From: Callipepla californica brunnescens
Lineage: Eukaryota > Chordata > Aves > Galliformes > Odontophoridae
Direction: 5' to 3'
NCBI GenBank assembly: GCA_023055505.1
Contig: JALIRH010000050.1
Coordinates: forward strand, 2,170,001-2,234,000
DNA length: 64,000 nt
Each line of letters begins with the position of its first letter. Within the stretch, counting starts at the first letter, position 1. Shown here piece after piece: positions 10,259-23,100 of this stretch. The position numbers were made by a program, and so were the translations under genes. The notes beneath the pieces are model-generated. The model did not search any database. It saw only the letters and a list, made by a program, of their open reading frames with translations, and was not told the origin of the DNA.

Positions 10259-11673
10259 TAGTGTTGCAACCCTGAACTTCAGGAGAGCTGTCTTTGACCT
10301 CTTCTAAGACCTACTTGATCTTATAGGTTAAAGCATTGAAAGGAATGTGGGCCCAAAGAGTTGACAGATGTTCAGCACTACTTCCACCAAGTTCAAGATC
10401 AGTGCATCCCTAAGAGTAAGAAATTAGGCAAAGGAGTCAGAGGTCCCACATGGATGAGAAAGGAGCTCAAGGAAAAGTTCAGATGGAAGAAGAATGTCTC
10501 CAGAATGTGGGAGAGGGTTCTGGCCACTTTGGAGGACTACAAGAATGTTGTCTGGGCTTTCAGGGATGCAACAGATATGACCAAGGCCCACTTGGAGTTA
10601 AATCTGTCAAAGGAGGTCAAGGATAACAAGAAAGGCTTCTTTAACTATGTCAGTACAAAAAGGAAGGCAAGGGAGAATGTGGACCTGCTACTGAAGCAGG
10701 TGGGTGCCGTGGTAACAGAGGACACTGAAATGGTGGAGTTACTGAGTACATTCTTTCCTTCAGATTTGACTGGTAAGGCTTCCCCTTGGGAATCCAAGAC
10801 CCTGGAGGTAAGAGAGAGAGTCTGGGGAAGGGAAGACTTCCCCTTGTTTGAGTAAAATCTGGTCAGAGATTGTCGAGCTACACTCAATGCACGGAAATCC
10901 ATGGGCCCTGATGGGATGTTCCCATGAGTGCTGAGGAAGCTAGCAGAAAAGACTGCTGAGCTTCTCTCTCTTTCTTTGAATAGTCATGGAGAATGAGAGG
11001 TGTGCATAGGACTGGAGGAAAGCTGATGTCACCCTAGTCTTCAGGAAACTACAGGCCAGTTAGCCTCCCCTCCATCCTTGGATATTGATGGAGCAGTTTA
11101 TTCTGGATGTCATCCCCAAACAAGTGGAAGAGAAGAAAGTTATCAGAAGTAGTAAACTAGGATTCACTAGAGGGGAACTGTACTTGACCAATCTAGTAGC
11201 TTTCCATGATGTCACGCCTAGCTGTGTAGATGAGGAGAGAGCAGTGGATACTGTGTACCTTCACTTCAGCAATGCTTTTGACATTGTCTCCCATAGCAAC
11301 ATCTTAAGTAAGTTTAGAAAGTGTGGGATAGATGAGTGAACAGTGAGGTGGATTGACAACTATCTGACTGGCAAAGATCAGAGTGTTGTTATCAGCAATG
11401 CAGAGTCCAGTTGGAGACCTGTAACTAGAGGTGTTCCACAGGGTTTGTTACTAGATCCAGTCTTCAACATCTTCATCAGTGACCTAGATGAAGATGCAAG
11501 AGCACAGGAAGTTTCCTAGAGAGGTTGTGGAGTCTCCTTCACTGGAAGTCTTCAAAACCCACCTGGACTCTTTCCTGTGTAATCTACTGTAGGAAGCCTG
11601 TTTTAGCAGAAGGCTGGGACTATATGGTCTTCAGACATTTCTTCCAACCCTTATGATTCTGTGTTTCTATGTT
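10259..11673 (+). mobile_element. CR1 LINE (copy C) with internal deletion
   Basis: Plus-strand CR1 that starts further 5' than copies A and B, at a segment reading LNFRRAVFDLF (about 10272-10304), in the linker between endonuclease and RT. It proceeds through the start of RT to an [13 protein letters not shown] segment ending near 11494. It then jumps directly to the C-terminal [16 protein letters not shown] segment (about 11515-11560) and the 3' end. The tail is a decayed pair of octamers ending near 11672. The part that would carry RT motif C and several hundred bases after it is absent. Confidence 0.93.
10361..11494 (+). pseudogene. CR1 ORF2 linker and RT N-terminal remnant
   Basis: An open stretch of 164 codons at 10361-10855 matches the CR1 region between endonuclease and RT, with segments such as KGVRGPTWMRKEL, AHLELNLSKEVKDNKKGFF and KRKARENVDLL. 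A second frame, 11085-11339, carries the RT finger and palm start, including GFTRGELYLTNLVAF. In its motif A (VYLHFSNAFD) the first catalytic Asp is replaced by His at 11262-11264. A TGA at 11337 and frameshifts interrupt the rest, although an intact-looking GVPQG is still readable near 11434. It is non-functional by substitution, frameshift and deletion. Confidence 0.9.
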
Positions 11674-12607
11674 TGAGCATGACAACTCTAACTTTCTAAA
11701 TTTCAGTCTATTTCTTCAAATTTCTATACTTCAAATACTGACATGATAGCAGTTAGTAAGTTGTCATCAAAGCTGATGATGATCTGCTTATACACCTTAA
11801 TGTTGTTTTACAGCATCACTTCTTTATCTGTCCCATGGTTGATTTTTTGGACTGCCCCTGCCTTTCATCTTTTGGAATAGGGAATTTTGTTAGGGAACTA
11901 CACTTAAGAAAATAATAATAATAAAAAAGATTTACCTGCTCTAAGGATCAATAGCGTGAACTAACAAATACAAGTGTTTTCCTTGGCTTTTGAATTTATT
12001 ATTGTTTCAACAATATGACTAAATGATAACAAATAGTATGACTGCTTATAAACAGATGTCACTGATTCTTTAATTTAGATGAATTAATTAAATAAACTCT
12101 CCCGCTTACCCTTGCCATGTCATAATACTGCTGAATGGGCTTTGTGTTCCTTTCTTCTTTTGGTCTTGTGATTTCATGCTGTACATATAGTCCCTATGGA
12201 GAGAATTGATAAATTGGTTGTTAACATAAAGTCATTTGTGAAGTTGAATGTGGTTAGATATAGGTCTTCTCAACATGTAAGAAGAATTTAATTAAAATGA
12301 AATGAAATTCTAAATTAAATTCCAGTAATAAATGGATGTTATCCAATATAATAAGCTATTCTCATAAGAAATTAGCACTGTCCAGTAAACTGATTTTAGG
12401 TCTTGAGCGTGAGATTTCTGGAAAATAATTATATGAATGTAAAGTAACGGAAACTAAGTTTAGGAGTTTTTAGGTATCTTTCTGGAGTGTAAAATGTCAT
12501 GAAAGATGTATTCTTAATCAGAAATAGAGAATTCTTCTCACACTTTTCTTTATTTGACATTGCTTAAATTCATATTATTACAAGCTATGTGTTTCTATAG
12601 ACATTCC

Positions 12608-12628
12608 TTTTTTTTTTTTTTTTTTTTT
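12608..12628. repeat. T21 homopolymer
   Basis: An uninterrupted run of 21 T. No LINE or SINE body is recognised next to it, so it is not evidently a retroposon tail. Confidence 0.95.
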
Positions 12629-14369
12629 CAATTTTTGATTTTATTTATATCTAGCTGTTATTACATGCTAGTTTTGTTCTGAAAGTAAAGAACTGTTCAC
12701 ACGGCACTATTTTATCCTTCAGAAATGAGTCGAAACATAGTTAGAAATTCACATTTTACATTTAGGTTTATTATAGGTTATTACCAGCATGCTTTACTTT
12801 GATGTCAAATTTTGTAGGAGTTGGGATATCTAAGTTAGATTAATTTCCTTGTAATGTAACAGAGTTTAAATAGCCACTTTCTCTTCTTTGCTTTCTGGAG
12901 GGATGAGAACAGGACAGGGAGATAGAGCCTCGTGTCATGCACATTTTAAGCCATACGTTTTTTTGGTATGTAAAACATGTTATAATTACATTTTGCACTT
13001 CCACTGTGGAAATTTTATATAGACCATAGTAGCAGTTCCTATTCTAAGCAACACAAAGGTTTAAGAAATCAGATAAATTGTTTCCTTTTTTTGCCCTAGA
13101 TCGTTGTTTTGTTAGAAAAAGCCAAAATATTTATTCTGTCCTTGTCTGTGTTAATACTAGTATATAGTAAAATGCAGTTTTTTAATCTCATCATTTGTTT
13201 CATGACATTGTATGTTACAGTTAGAGACCTGGTTTTTAGTGTTAGAAAATTACATGGGAATCTTCATGTCCTGTCCTTTCTCAAAACAAGTTAAAAGCAA
13301 ATCACTAGCCTCTTATTTGCAAAGAAAAACATCTTATTTTCCTGCTTAAAAAAAAAAGCAAAATACACAACGGAGGTTTGCATGAATGATTGCTTCATAA
13401 GTAGTGCATCTCCTTCCTACAGTAAATCTTCTTCTGTATGATACAGCAAGAATTGTAAAGCTTTTTCTTTTCATCAAATAGAACATGTTATCTTCTCAGT
13501 ATGGAATATTTTCTAGAGATAACTCCACAGAACTGGTTCAAAGCCAAGCCATTAAGCTGCCAGGTTAACTGATCTCTTTGAAGGAAGTAGTTTGATGGCT
13601 TTTCTTCAGCTTCAAAGGACATCATGGCAGTTTATTTTGACAGTAAGGAAAACAAAAACACCTGGGCTCAAAAGCTTATTCTGCTAGGAAAGCTCCTATA
13701 GAGATGCAATTTTTATGTAGTTTGCCTTAATCTGTGGTAAGAAATGGCAGTTGAATGTTAGTGACCTAACCACTGATACCTGGCTGTGTGTCACTGGAAC
13801 CATACAGTAGGAGGATACAAAGTGTACTGCTGTTTTGCTAAGTGTGGAATAGCCAAATTTAAACTTTGTCAGAAACAGAGCACCATAACTAACTTCTAAA
13901 CTGAAAACTGTTTGAATACATTTCTCAGCACCTTCATATCTTGCTGGTTTCATAGCAACAGGTGATTGTGGAGTCTGCAGAGTTTTTTGTTGGTAGTTAT
14001 GCGTTTAAATGTGTTGCTGGTTAACACGGTGTTGCCTACTTTACAACTGCAAAATTCTTTTTCCTTTTCAAGGTTTATAATAGGTTTTTTTTCTATTTAA
14101 AAACAAAAAAAGGAATACGTTTTAAGAGAGAATGATTTGTCAAAATGATCGATTTCCTGCCATGCAAGTCCAGGAAGCTACACCGATATTCTTAAGAAAT
14201 AAAAGTATATATGCATTTAAAGGGACAAAAAAAATAAAATAAAATTTTTGGAATTTTTGAATTATTATTCATTTCATTCACTATCTGCGGTGCAACTGCT
14301 CTTTACTTCTAACACAAACCTTAAATATAGATCATTTTCTACCTACAAATTAATGGTAAGTATAAAAAG

Positions 14370-14386
14370 TGATCTTTAAAAGATCA
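14370..14386. repeat. 17-nt perfect palindrome
   Basis: Arms TGATCTTT and AAAGATCA around a single A. Just downstream, 14410-14431 is a two-copy direct repeat of AATGAACCTTA. No function is implied. Confidence 0.85.
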
Positions 14387-15060
14387 GAAAAAATCTACCT
14401 TGTAACCAGAATGAACCTTAAATGAACCTTAATTAAGAATATTAAACTGGCTCCTAATAGACACAGGTATTGATCTAATTAACAGAAAGTGCATAGCTGA
14501 ACGGAAAGATCTGGTAGAATAAATCCCCTCTTGTTGACACAGTGTTGGCACAGAATGTCACTGAGAGGGAAATTCTTAATAGTTTCTCTGATTTGTTTTC
14601 CCCACCTCCGCCCCAAGTACTCTAATTTACAGTCAAATTGGCTGGAAGTCCACTTTAGTGTACAGATGGTACATTTTTTCTTTGCAAAGAGTAGTTTACA
14701 AGGAAAACCAAACCAAACATGTATTATATATTAATTATATATATATTTGTATATAGTATAGTGTAGTATAGTACATAGCATTATATGTAGTATATTTGAT
14801 ATACTAGACATGCTCTGAAGTAACTGAAGCTTGACAGCATCAACAAGGCCAATATTTTAGAACAGACGAATGAACTTTACTTATTGTTACAAAATATATG
14901 ACATCCAGTATCACTTTTGACCACAGATTCCTTTCAGTGACTAAATTATTATAAATCTTTAAATATAATCTTATTGAAAATGTATAGGCTTTCAAGTGTT
15001 TGTACTAGCATTGATTAGGGTAATTCGGCATACTTTTGTGAGGTATTTTCTATTTATTTT

Positions 15061-15135
15061 TCTATTCTATTCTATTCTATTCTGTTCTGTTCTGTTCTGT
15101 TCTGTTCTTTTGTTTGTCTATTTATTTATTTATTT
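15061..15135. repeat. Two-phase pentanucleotide repeat plus (TTTA)n
   Basis: Four copies of TCTAT switch cleanly to five copies of TCTGT (15061-15105). About 12 bp later comes a short (TTTA)n run at about 15117-15135. The clean A-to-G switch suggests one substituted unit was amplified by slippage. Confidence 0.93.
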
Positions 15136-17558
15136 ACAGTAAATGAATGTCTTAAAGTTTCATGTTGTATTTTAGCATTTTACTTATAGAAGAATTCGCA
15201 AAAAAATAAATTTATTACAGAGAGAAAAACTGAATGTGAAACTTCCTGACATAGTTTTAGTACTAGGCTTTGAGAGATGATTCTGACTCTGTCCTCATTT
15301 CAACTTTTTAAATTCTCTTTGTTTCTCCAAAGTCACACACTGTTTGTAGACATGCCGTAAAGCTAAATTTATCTTTACTGATGTATATTTTGTATGTTAC
15401 ACTAAGCTGGTATACATATGAGCCTACAATAGAAATCTAGATGAGACTAGTGTCAGAAAAGGTTAGCTTTGTGAACTACAAATATATGTTTTAAATTCCA
15501 TTTTAATTTATTCATTCTAGCTAATAAATTTATTTCTACAGTGTAAAAACATAAAATAAAAATAATTGTATCAGAATGAGTTCAAAATCAAAAGTTTTGG
15601 TGCTCATTTTAATTCCTCACATAGACAATAATTTATACAGGTCATGAACGAGTCAGGGTAAAAATGAATTCTCAGAGCATCATAAAAATTATTTCCATAA
15701 TATTTCCAAAAGCTAAATTATAAGTGCATGTGTCAGTCTCCTTTGTCTGCAAGTTAGTTCAAGAGTTTTGAAGATTGCAGATCCTTAGGTAAGCAGGACA
15801 CAAGCTTTTTAATCTCATGCAGATTTTATCCTGAATTTTGAAGTGAATAGCCAGGGGAGTAGAAGTTTGTGTAAATGTGTATTTCAGAACAGCCTGAAGA
15901 TTTTTATGCATTCATATATACTCTTTACATTTTTGAGACCATTAGCTAGCTCTTGAGAGAAGATGAATATAAATTTTCATCAGGATCTCCTGATACAAAA
16001 AATGGAATATGACTACATTTTTCCTCCAATGTTAATCATGGCTATTTCATCCGTTTCAGTGAAATTGCACAAGTTCTACAAAATCAGTGGCTTATTCATC
16101 TGTCAGCCAATATGCATGTTATTCATTTATTAGCCATTTATTGTGAGGTCTGGACTCCAATTAATATTGATTCATGGCTTTATATTCTTACATGGCAGAA
16201 GATTAAAAACATTGCCTTTTAAGTGTTACTTTTGTGACAACAAGAGGGTGAAACATGCTCTGTTTTACTTCAGGGTTTTGTATTGTTTTTGTTTTTTGTG
16301 ACTTTCATATTCCTATTTAGTTTTCTCATTTTATATTGGGTTAGGGAAGAGCAGCTGATGTTATGGATGAAACATATTTAATTGAAAGTAAAAAATAATA
16401 ACATGTATTTTTAAGCCAATAAACATTTTAAAATAACTCAGAGATTGCTAAGCCTGTAAAATACTTTCAAAGATTTTGGAACAGAAGGTACTTCCTGCTC
16501 TTTCTCCAGGTTATGTTTTCCCAGAAATTGTTGTATGAAGATCTTGAAGCCAAATCAATACAAATAACTAGGATACCGTACCCTCCTTTTTGAGCTTGCT
16601 ACTCTTTTCTGCCTTTCTGAAGATACTTCCTCAAAGCTATATGTGCTCAATACTACTGGAATTCTCATCTATAATAGGTTTTGGATGATCTGCAGTGTAG
16701 CTGTAGATTTTCAGAAATCGATTGTGTTTTCTTTATGTTTTATAGTTGTATGGATTTGCTGGCTTTCATCTTTGATACCTTCTACTGATAGATATCCTGC
16801 CTGTGTTAAGATAACTCCATCCAGATTGAGGTGATTCCACCCTGCAGTGAATATTTTGTCACTTCTGCTTTTATGAAGAAAATAAAATATTTTCGTAAGG
16901 ATACAGCTCTTACATGGCATTTTTATGGCCATTTTACCATTCCACGTTGCTGGCGTATAATAATGAAAATAATTATATTAGCATATCTCCAATCATTTCA
17001 GTTTATCCATAGCTAGATGTTAGTATTCACAAAGAAAACTTTTATGTCTAACGAACTCAGTTTATTTACTCCTTGCTATCAAAGCTCATGTCAATCTCAT
17101 TCGAAAACTAAGAATATTCTTTCCATTTAGATAAAACATCTGTAAAATAAGTATCAGTTGTAGAATTTCCCTCTAAAGATAATTCTAAGGGATTCTTCTA
17201 AAAGAATCAATAGTGTCAGACCTACAAAACGTTGTATTTTCATGCAGAACTTTAAAGGATGACAATTATTCAACATGATATAGACACTGAATATAAAATT
17301 AACTGTCTCCATGTATGTATATACATATGGAAATATTTCTTGTTTCATAGATAAGTGGAACCTATATATTTCCTCCTAGTAAACCTATATATATATCTAT
17401 ATATATATTCATTTAAATGTTTTAAATGTCAATATCAGCCAAGTTATTGTTACATTATATTACACTGTTTCTTTCAAGTCAGTTGGTGGTCAGTCTTTCT
17501 GTTTTGTTAAGAAATGCCTCAGTGCAGTGCATTTGAGCCTTTTTGTACTTTATTAAAT

Positions 17559-17566
17559 TGACGTCA
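17559..17566. promoter_or_regulatory. Perfect CRE octamer
   Basis: TGACGTCA, the full palindromic CREB/ATF site, inside the 10-bp palindrome TTGACGTCAA. It is isolated in AT-rich DNA with no promoter nearby, so its function is doubtful. Confidence 0.3.
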
Positions 17567-20108
17567 AATATGTAAAGTCTTGAAGCCCAACCTTCTAAAA
17601 TAGAGCTTACAATGCATTAGTAGGGCAGTATATGGAAGCTTAAATCACGTATGTGTATGTATAAATATTTTGTAAATTAAGCAATTTGATCTCCACTGAG
17701 AACCTGTTTGTTTTAAAGAACATTAAGAAGATTTATATTTTCACCTGAAATAGACACAGAAATCCAAACAATGCAAAATCATAATTTATTTTAACATCTG
17801 GAGTTATCATTAATTGTATATTTGAGACAGTAAGAAATTGTCAGTAAGAGACCACTTTCCCTGTCCTTCCAATTACTTTTAAGTATTGACTTTGAACAGA
17901 ATTCCCAACAGTTTGAGTTTTTTTCTGAACTTTTAAAATTACTTTGAAGCACCTCCTTGGATGATGCTAAATCAGTGTGAATTCCATAAATTGTCTGTTT
18001 TTTTTTTGTTTTTTTTTTTTTTTACTGCATGTTGAAGAAACGTAATGCATCTGCTGCTTGTTAGTTTGGACTATTCATCTATTCATGAAAGGGAGGATGG
18101 CAAAATTCCCTCTTTTCTTTTGATAGGCATTGTGATCTTGAGTAGACTTTGAGGATTACTCATCTGTAGTATGAACTGATTTGAATGTTGCTGCAAAAGC
18201 AGAAAATATGGGAGAGGTGACCTACTATAAAATATGTCTTTTCCACTTTGTGCATTCTTGTTACTCTTGGTTCTTGTAATTGTATCTCTGAGACCTTTCA
18301 TTATGGAGTAGATGTAATAGATGATTTTGTGGAAATTTCATATTGAATATAATTCTTAAGGGAAAAATTCATATATACAAATGGAAAATAAAACTACACA
18401 TGAAAAAGATAATTTTCCCACATGTAAACATGAAGTTAGTTTATTTTAGTAAATGTTGTCTGCAGATGAACGACTTACAAATCAGAATGCAAAAAGTTCT
18501 AGAGAAATGGCTGAGATCTATCTAGTTGTGAATGATCAAACACACTTGAAAAATAAGAAAAATGAATGTGAAAGATCTATTTGGGATCTAGGAAGAATTT
18601 TGTAAATGAATTTAAATTCCCTATTCATAATTTAGGAAGACATCTGTATTTCTTCTGTTTATTCTGTTGGCCAAGTCTGAGCCCTTTTGTGCTGAAAATT
18701 GATATAATTACAGCGTTTTATAGACATAGACTCTTTCTTTAACAGCACTAATTCCAGATGTTTTATAACTAGATTATCTACTATTATAATTTTAATTAGA
18801 ATCTCTGGTCCTGAGATTTCTCTTAACATCTGAACTAATATAAGCAGGAACATGCCTGGAGGGAACTGAAATGGCTTTTCATGAAGTATCTCTAAAACTC
18901 TTTCTTCTGATGTTTTCTTTTAGTTCTTACCCTTACTCGATGCTCTTATGAGCTGTTTCTGTACCTCTACATAGAACTGCATCATATACAAGAAATATGA
19001 CAATGATATTTAATGTCATATATTTTTTTGTACTTGTGTGATAGTGGTGGAGTTGGTGTCCTGCCCACCAGTTCTTGATCTCTACCTTAAAAATACTGAA
19101 CAGCTGATGTAAGATTTTTAACTGATTTGAAAAATGCAGGGAAAGAGGGTAATCATAGCTCTTTAGAAGAAAAAAATAACCTCTGATCTGGAAGGAAGTG
19201 TGTGTGCATGTGTGTGTTTGTGAGTGCACATGCACACTCATTCATATACTGCATATTTTTATTTTTTTGAGGACCATTACCTCAAATGGTCTAGTTTAAG
19301 AAATTGGCAACAGATAGGTATGTTTTTTGCTGAAGAGCTTGTGTCAGAGAGGTGTGAGCAACTTTTGTGGTTTAGTATGTTTTCAGACTGAAAGAGAAAG
19401 GGGGAAAAGTATTTTTGTTTGTATGTTTGTTTGCAAGGAGCATAACTTGTAACTGTGAACAAAACATCTGAGGTGGTAGGGGTTTTGCATACACTTCCTT
19501 TTGCTCTTTTTCTTTTCTATGTAATTGCTGTTTAGTAAGATCCAGCACTGCTTACCACCCAGCTACTTTTAAGGACAAGAGCTTCACAGATTATCTTTAT
19601 GCAAATAAGGGAGATAACCTCAGAAATTATCACGCTCTGTGTCAAAATTAGAAAAGTTTTCCTCATTTTCATTTGTTTTGTTTTCAGTCCTTTGCATTTG
19701 AGTATTCTGAAGAACGTGCTTGGCAGACTGAGTTTTTAGAAACTTACTGGAATCCAACCAACCAGGATATTTTTTAAAGGGTGGCCTTCAACAGATGTTT
19801 TTTCACCTCTTATCTACAGGTAGAACCTGATAGCAGGTATTAGACTGTCAGCACATCTCTAAATTTACTTTGATGCAGGCTGGCAGAAGCAATAGGTACT
19901 GCAAAACTAATCTTTCCAATAACATATGTCTCCTGAAAGAGACAGGACTGTATGTATTAAAAATAGCTTGATTGAAGGGAAAAATGTATTGACTAGGATT
20001 TTCTTATCTGATATTTACTTTTATCTACTGGCAGTCTTCCCTCTTTCTCTCTTCTCTCGTCCCACGAGGAATAAAAAGAGGTCTGTGCTCCTGGTAGATC
20101 TACCTATA

Positions 20109-20128
20109 TATATGTGTATACACATATA
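20109..20128. repeat. 20-nt perfect TA/TG palindrome
   Basis: Arms TATATGTGTA and TACACATATA, embedded in an alternating purine/pyrimidine stretch (about 20104-20138) that could form a cruciform or Z-like DNA. Confidence 0.85.
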
Positions 20129-23100
20129 CATATATATTTTTTATTCTTATTTATTTATCTTTTTTATTATTAATTGTGTAAATACTATATTTTGAAAAAA
20201 GAAGAAAAGCTCTGTTTTTTCTCTCCTCTCAGTTTTTCAGATTAAAAAGTAGGTACGCCTGTTTTGAAGCCATCAAACTTCCTTCCACCTCTCTGTGAAC
20301 TCATGTACACCTTAGAAATAATATGGTGAATAGTTCTACAATACAACTACTTGACTGCACATGTTCCTTTAGTAACCCCATAAAATATGTAGTTTGGCTG
20401 CCAGATACTGCCGTACTCATTGACTTCTTTTTGCTCATGAATAAAAATTGTATTTTTGAACAGGAGAAACTTGTGTATGTATATGGAGAGGAAGGATTTC
20501 GTGGATCAGGGATTTTATTTTAGCACCAAGACAAAAACCAATTTACTGCAAATTAAACTTTTAACAGAACATTTAACTGATAAATAAGTAAGCAATAAAA
20601 AGATTAATTAAAATTTAATTATGGAGTAAGTGTAATTTTAAATTATCAGGAGTACAGCACATTACTGAGTCTTGGAGTAATTCATTCAGTTATATTTTGG
20701 TTTTTAGTAGCCCAAGTTGTAGGCGAGATACTGCTGTATGACTGTTTCATGCCTGATAGAGAGATCTTTCAGATTTGATCCATCCAGTTGCCTGAACACT
20801 GAATAGGAAAGCATTTGTGCAGTTCATAGCATCTTTGGTACATCCATGTTCCAGGCTGTTAGAAGGCTGAGGACCATCTATACCAGGCAAACAGTTGCCC
20901 ACTCTTCCCTACAGCTCTTCCTGTGTTCCTCAAAACTCATCATAGTCATTTATATTTCTTTTGTTTGTCAGATGGCTCTCACTTGCTCCAGTCAGACTCT
21001 CATCTGTACAGCTGGAATTTCCTTTTCCATCAAAGCAGAAAAAATACTAAGTAACATAAAACTGGCACTTCCTCTTTAAAAATTACTTTCCAATTTTTTT
21101 TTTTTATTTTAAGTGCAGCTATCTTATGTGGCTGTTGTTTGTTTATTTTTTCAAATTAATTCAACTTGTAAAAATTTCTGTAACAGAATATAGTTCTTGT
21201 ATTTAGGGATGAGTACAGGAGCATTTTAGTGACTAGTCAGAAGCAGGAAATAATGAAACAAGCTATCTCTCTCTTTTTCCTTTTTTAATTTTTTTTCCTT
21301 GCTTGCTTTTCAAACTAAACATTCTCTTTTATCATGAAGAAGTATTTCTTTCTTAGTGTAAGTGTCATTCTGACACAGACATTGATTGTTATTTAAAAAC
21401 TTTGCGAGGTAAAATTATAGAGATACGATTGTTTCTCCAATGTTCATTGCTTTTCCAAACTAGGAACAAAACTCAGAGAAAATGTTTCAGTGTGCATTTT
21501 TTCCTCTTCTTTCTACATCTCGATTTTCTAGGATGAGATAAAAAATATGTAAGAGCATTATTCATGCTTCAGAGGAAGTCTGGCTGAAAGCTGAGAATAA
21601 AAGCCAACCCATTCCTCAAGCATTGGCATTTGAGCATAGTTTTCTTAAAATGTCACCTTTTTATTGCAATCAGCATAAGTGTCAGTGTGTTATTCCAGTA
21701 GCCTACATAACTCTGACCACCATTTACCTTCATTGGCATTTGCTGAAGCTGTGGCAGGAATGCAAATTCATGCAGTCAGAAGCAGAACAAGCAATTTGGA
21801 ACTCTATTCTCACCTAACTCAGATGGAAAAGAAACGATTACTTGTATTAGTTTTGGGAAGAATATTTGTGCATATGTAATTTAGATTATCTTTATGGTTA
21901 TGTATAGCTGAAATTAATAGCAAGCTAGGTCTGAAGCTTCAGTTTTACCCTTGTGTTCGCTAAATATCCACAAAAGCCCACAGCACAGCAAGGTGAGGAT
22001 GCCCAGCCAGCACAGTGGAAACAGAGCATGGCATTTTTGTGTCCTCACATGCCCCTTTGCCAACCCATTGTGGAGAGCAGCCAGCAGTGGGATCCCACCA
22101 GCAGGTGATGACCTGTGCCATGGAGAGATGCAGTGAGATTATCCTGCATGTGTTGGCTGATATTCAGCTTGAGTTTCAAGCTGAAGTTAAACTCAGGAAA
22201 CATGGGTTGCTTTGCTCAGGGTCAGCCTACAGTCATGTGGGAACTCCTGAGTCTTGTCTCACCTACCCTGAGTAACATCCTGGCTTAAATCTTATCAGAC
22301 TCAGTAGGTGAGAAACTACTTGTCAACAGTGTGCTCTCAGTTGTCAGAAGAGCAGGCTGTTTTAAGAAATAATTGCTGCAATGTCATGGTCATTATTGCC
22401 TTCTGCATTTTGCCACACAAGAACCTGTCCTAGTGGCATCATCCGTTCTGGTGGCTGTACAATACTGAATGCAGAGCTCTACTAGAGAAGATCCAGGTTA
22501 GAGCTGAGGGTTGTGGAGAAGCTTCAGTAGGTGGCCAGTGCTAATTCACTGTGCCTTGACTGTGTGCAGGGGATGAGAGAATGCACAAAATCATTTTTCT
22601 GGAAATGGGGAGGGAAGAAAGAGCAATGATGGCTGGACAGTCAGGGATTGTACTTGAGACCTGGGAAAGGGAACCCAAGGAAACTTCATTCAGGAGGGTA
22701 CAGGTTTCACCACTTGTGGCTGCAGCATATGTGAGTTGTAGAAAATGTGTATCCTAGAAAACAGGACAAGGCCAGTAGTGTGTTGTGAAGATTTTATATA
22801 CATAATCTCTCTTACTGTAATCTAATATAGTACAATACTGTGGAAGCCTAAGGATGGTGAGTCCTTTGTGCTCCGAATGCTATGCTTTAAGGTAAAGCTT
22901 GGAAGTTCAGTGCCTTCACTGTAAACTTTATGGAACTGATTTATGTACAGCCTGTGAATGAGGGAGCTTCTGTTGATTTGAAGACCCAAAGTAGACAGGG
23001 ATTTTTCACCCAAAGCACTCATCTGTCACGGCACGGGCACTCGCAGGCAGGTTGTTTAGCTGGGAAGTTTTTACACATTTACCTCAGAGGAGAGTTATGA

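Noticed and set aside
18933..19241. 102-codon minus-strand open frame
   Set aside because: Its first part translates the TG/CA microsatellite (His/Thr repeats) and the rest is low in G-first codons.
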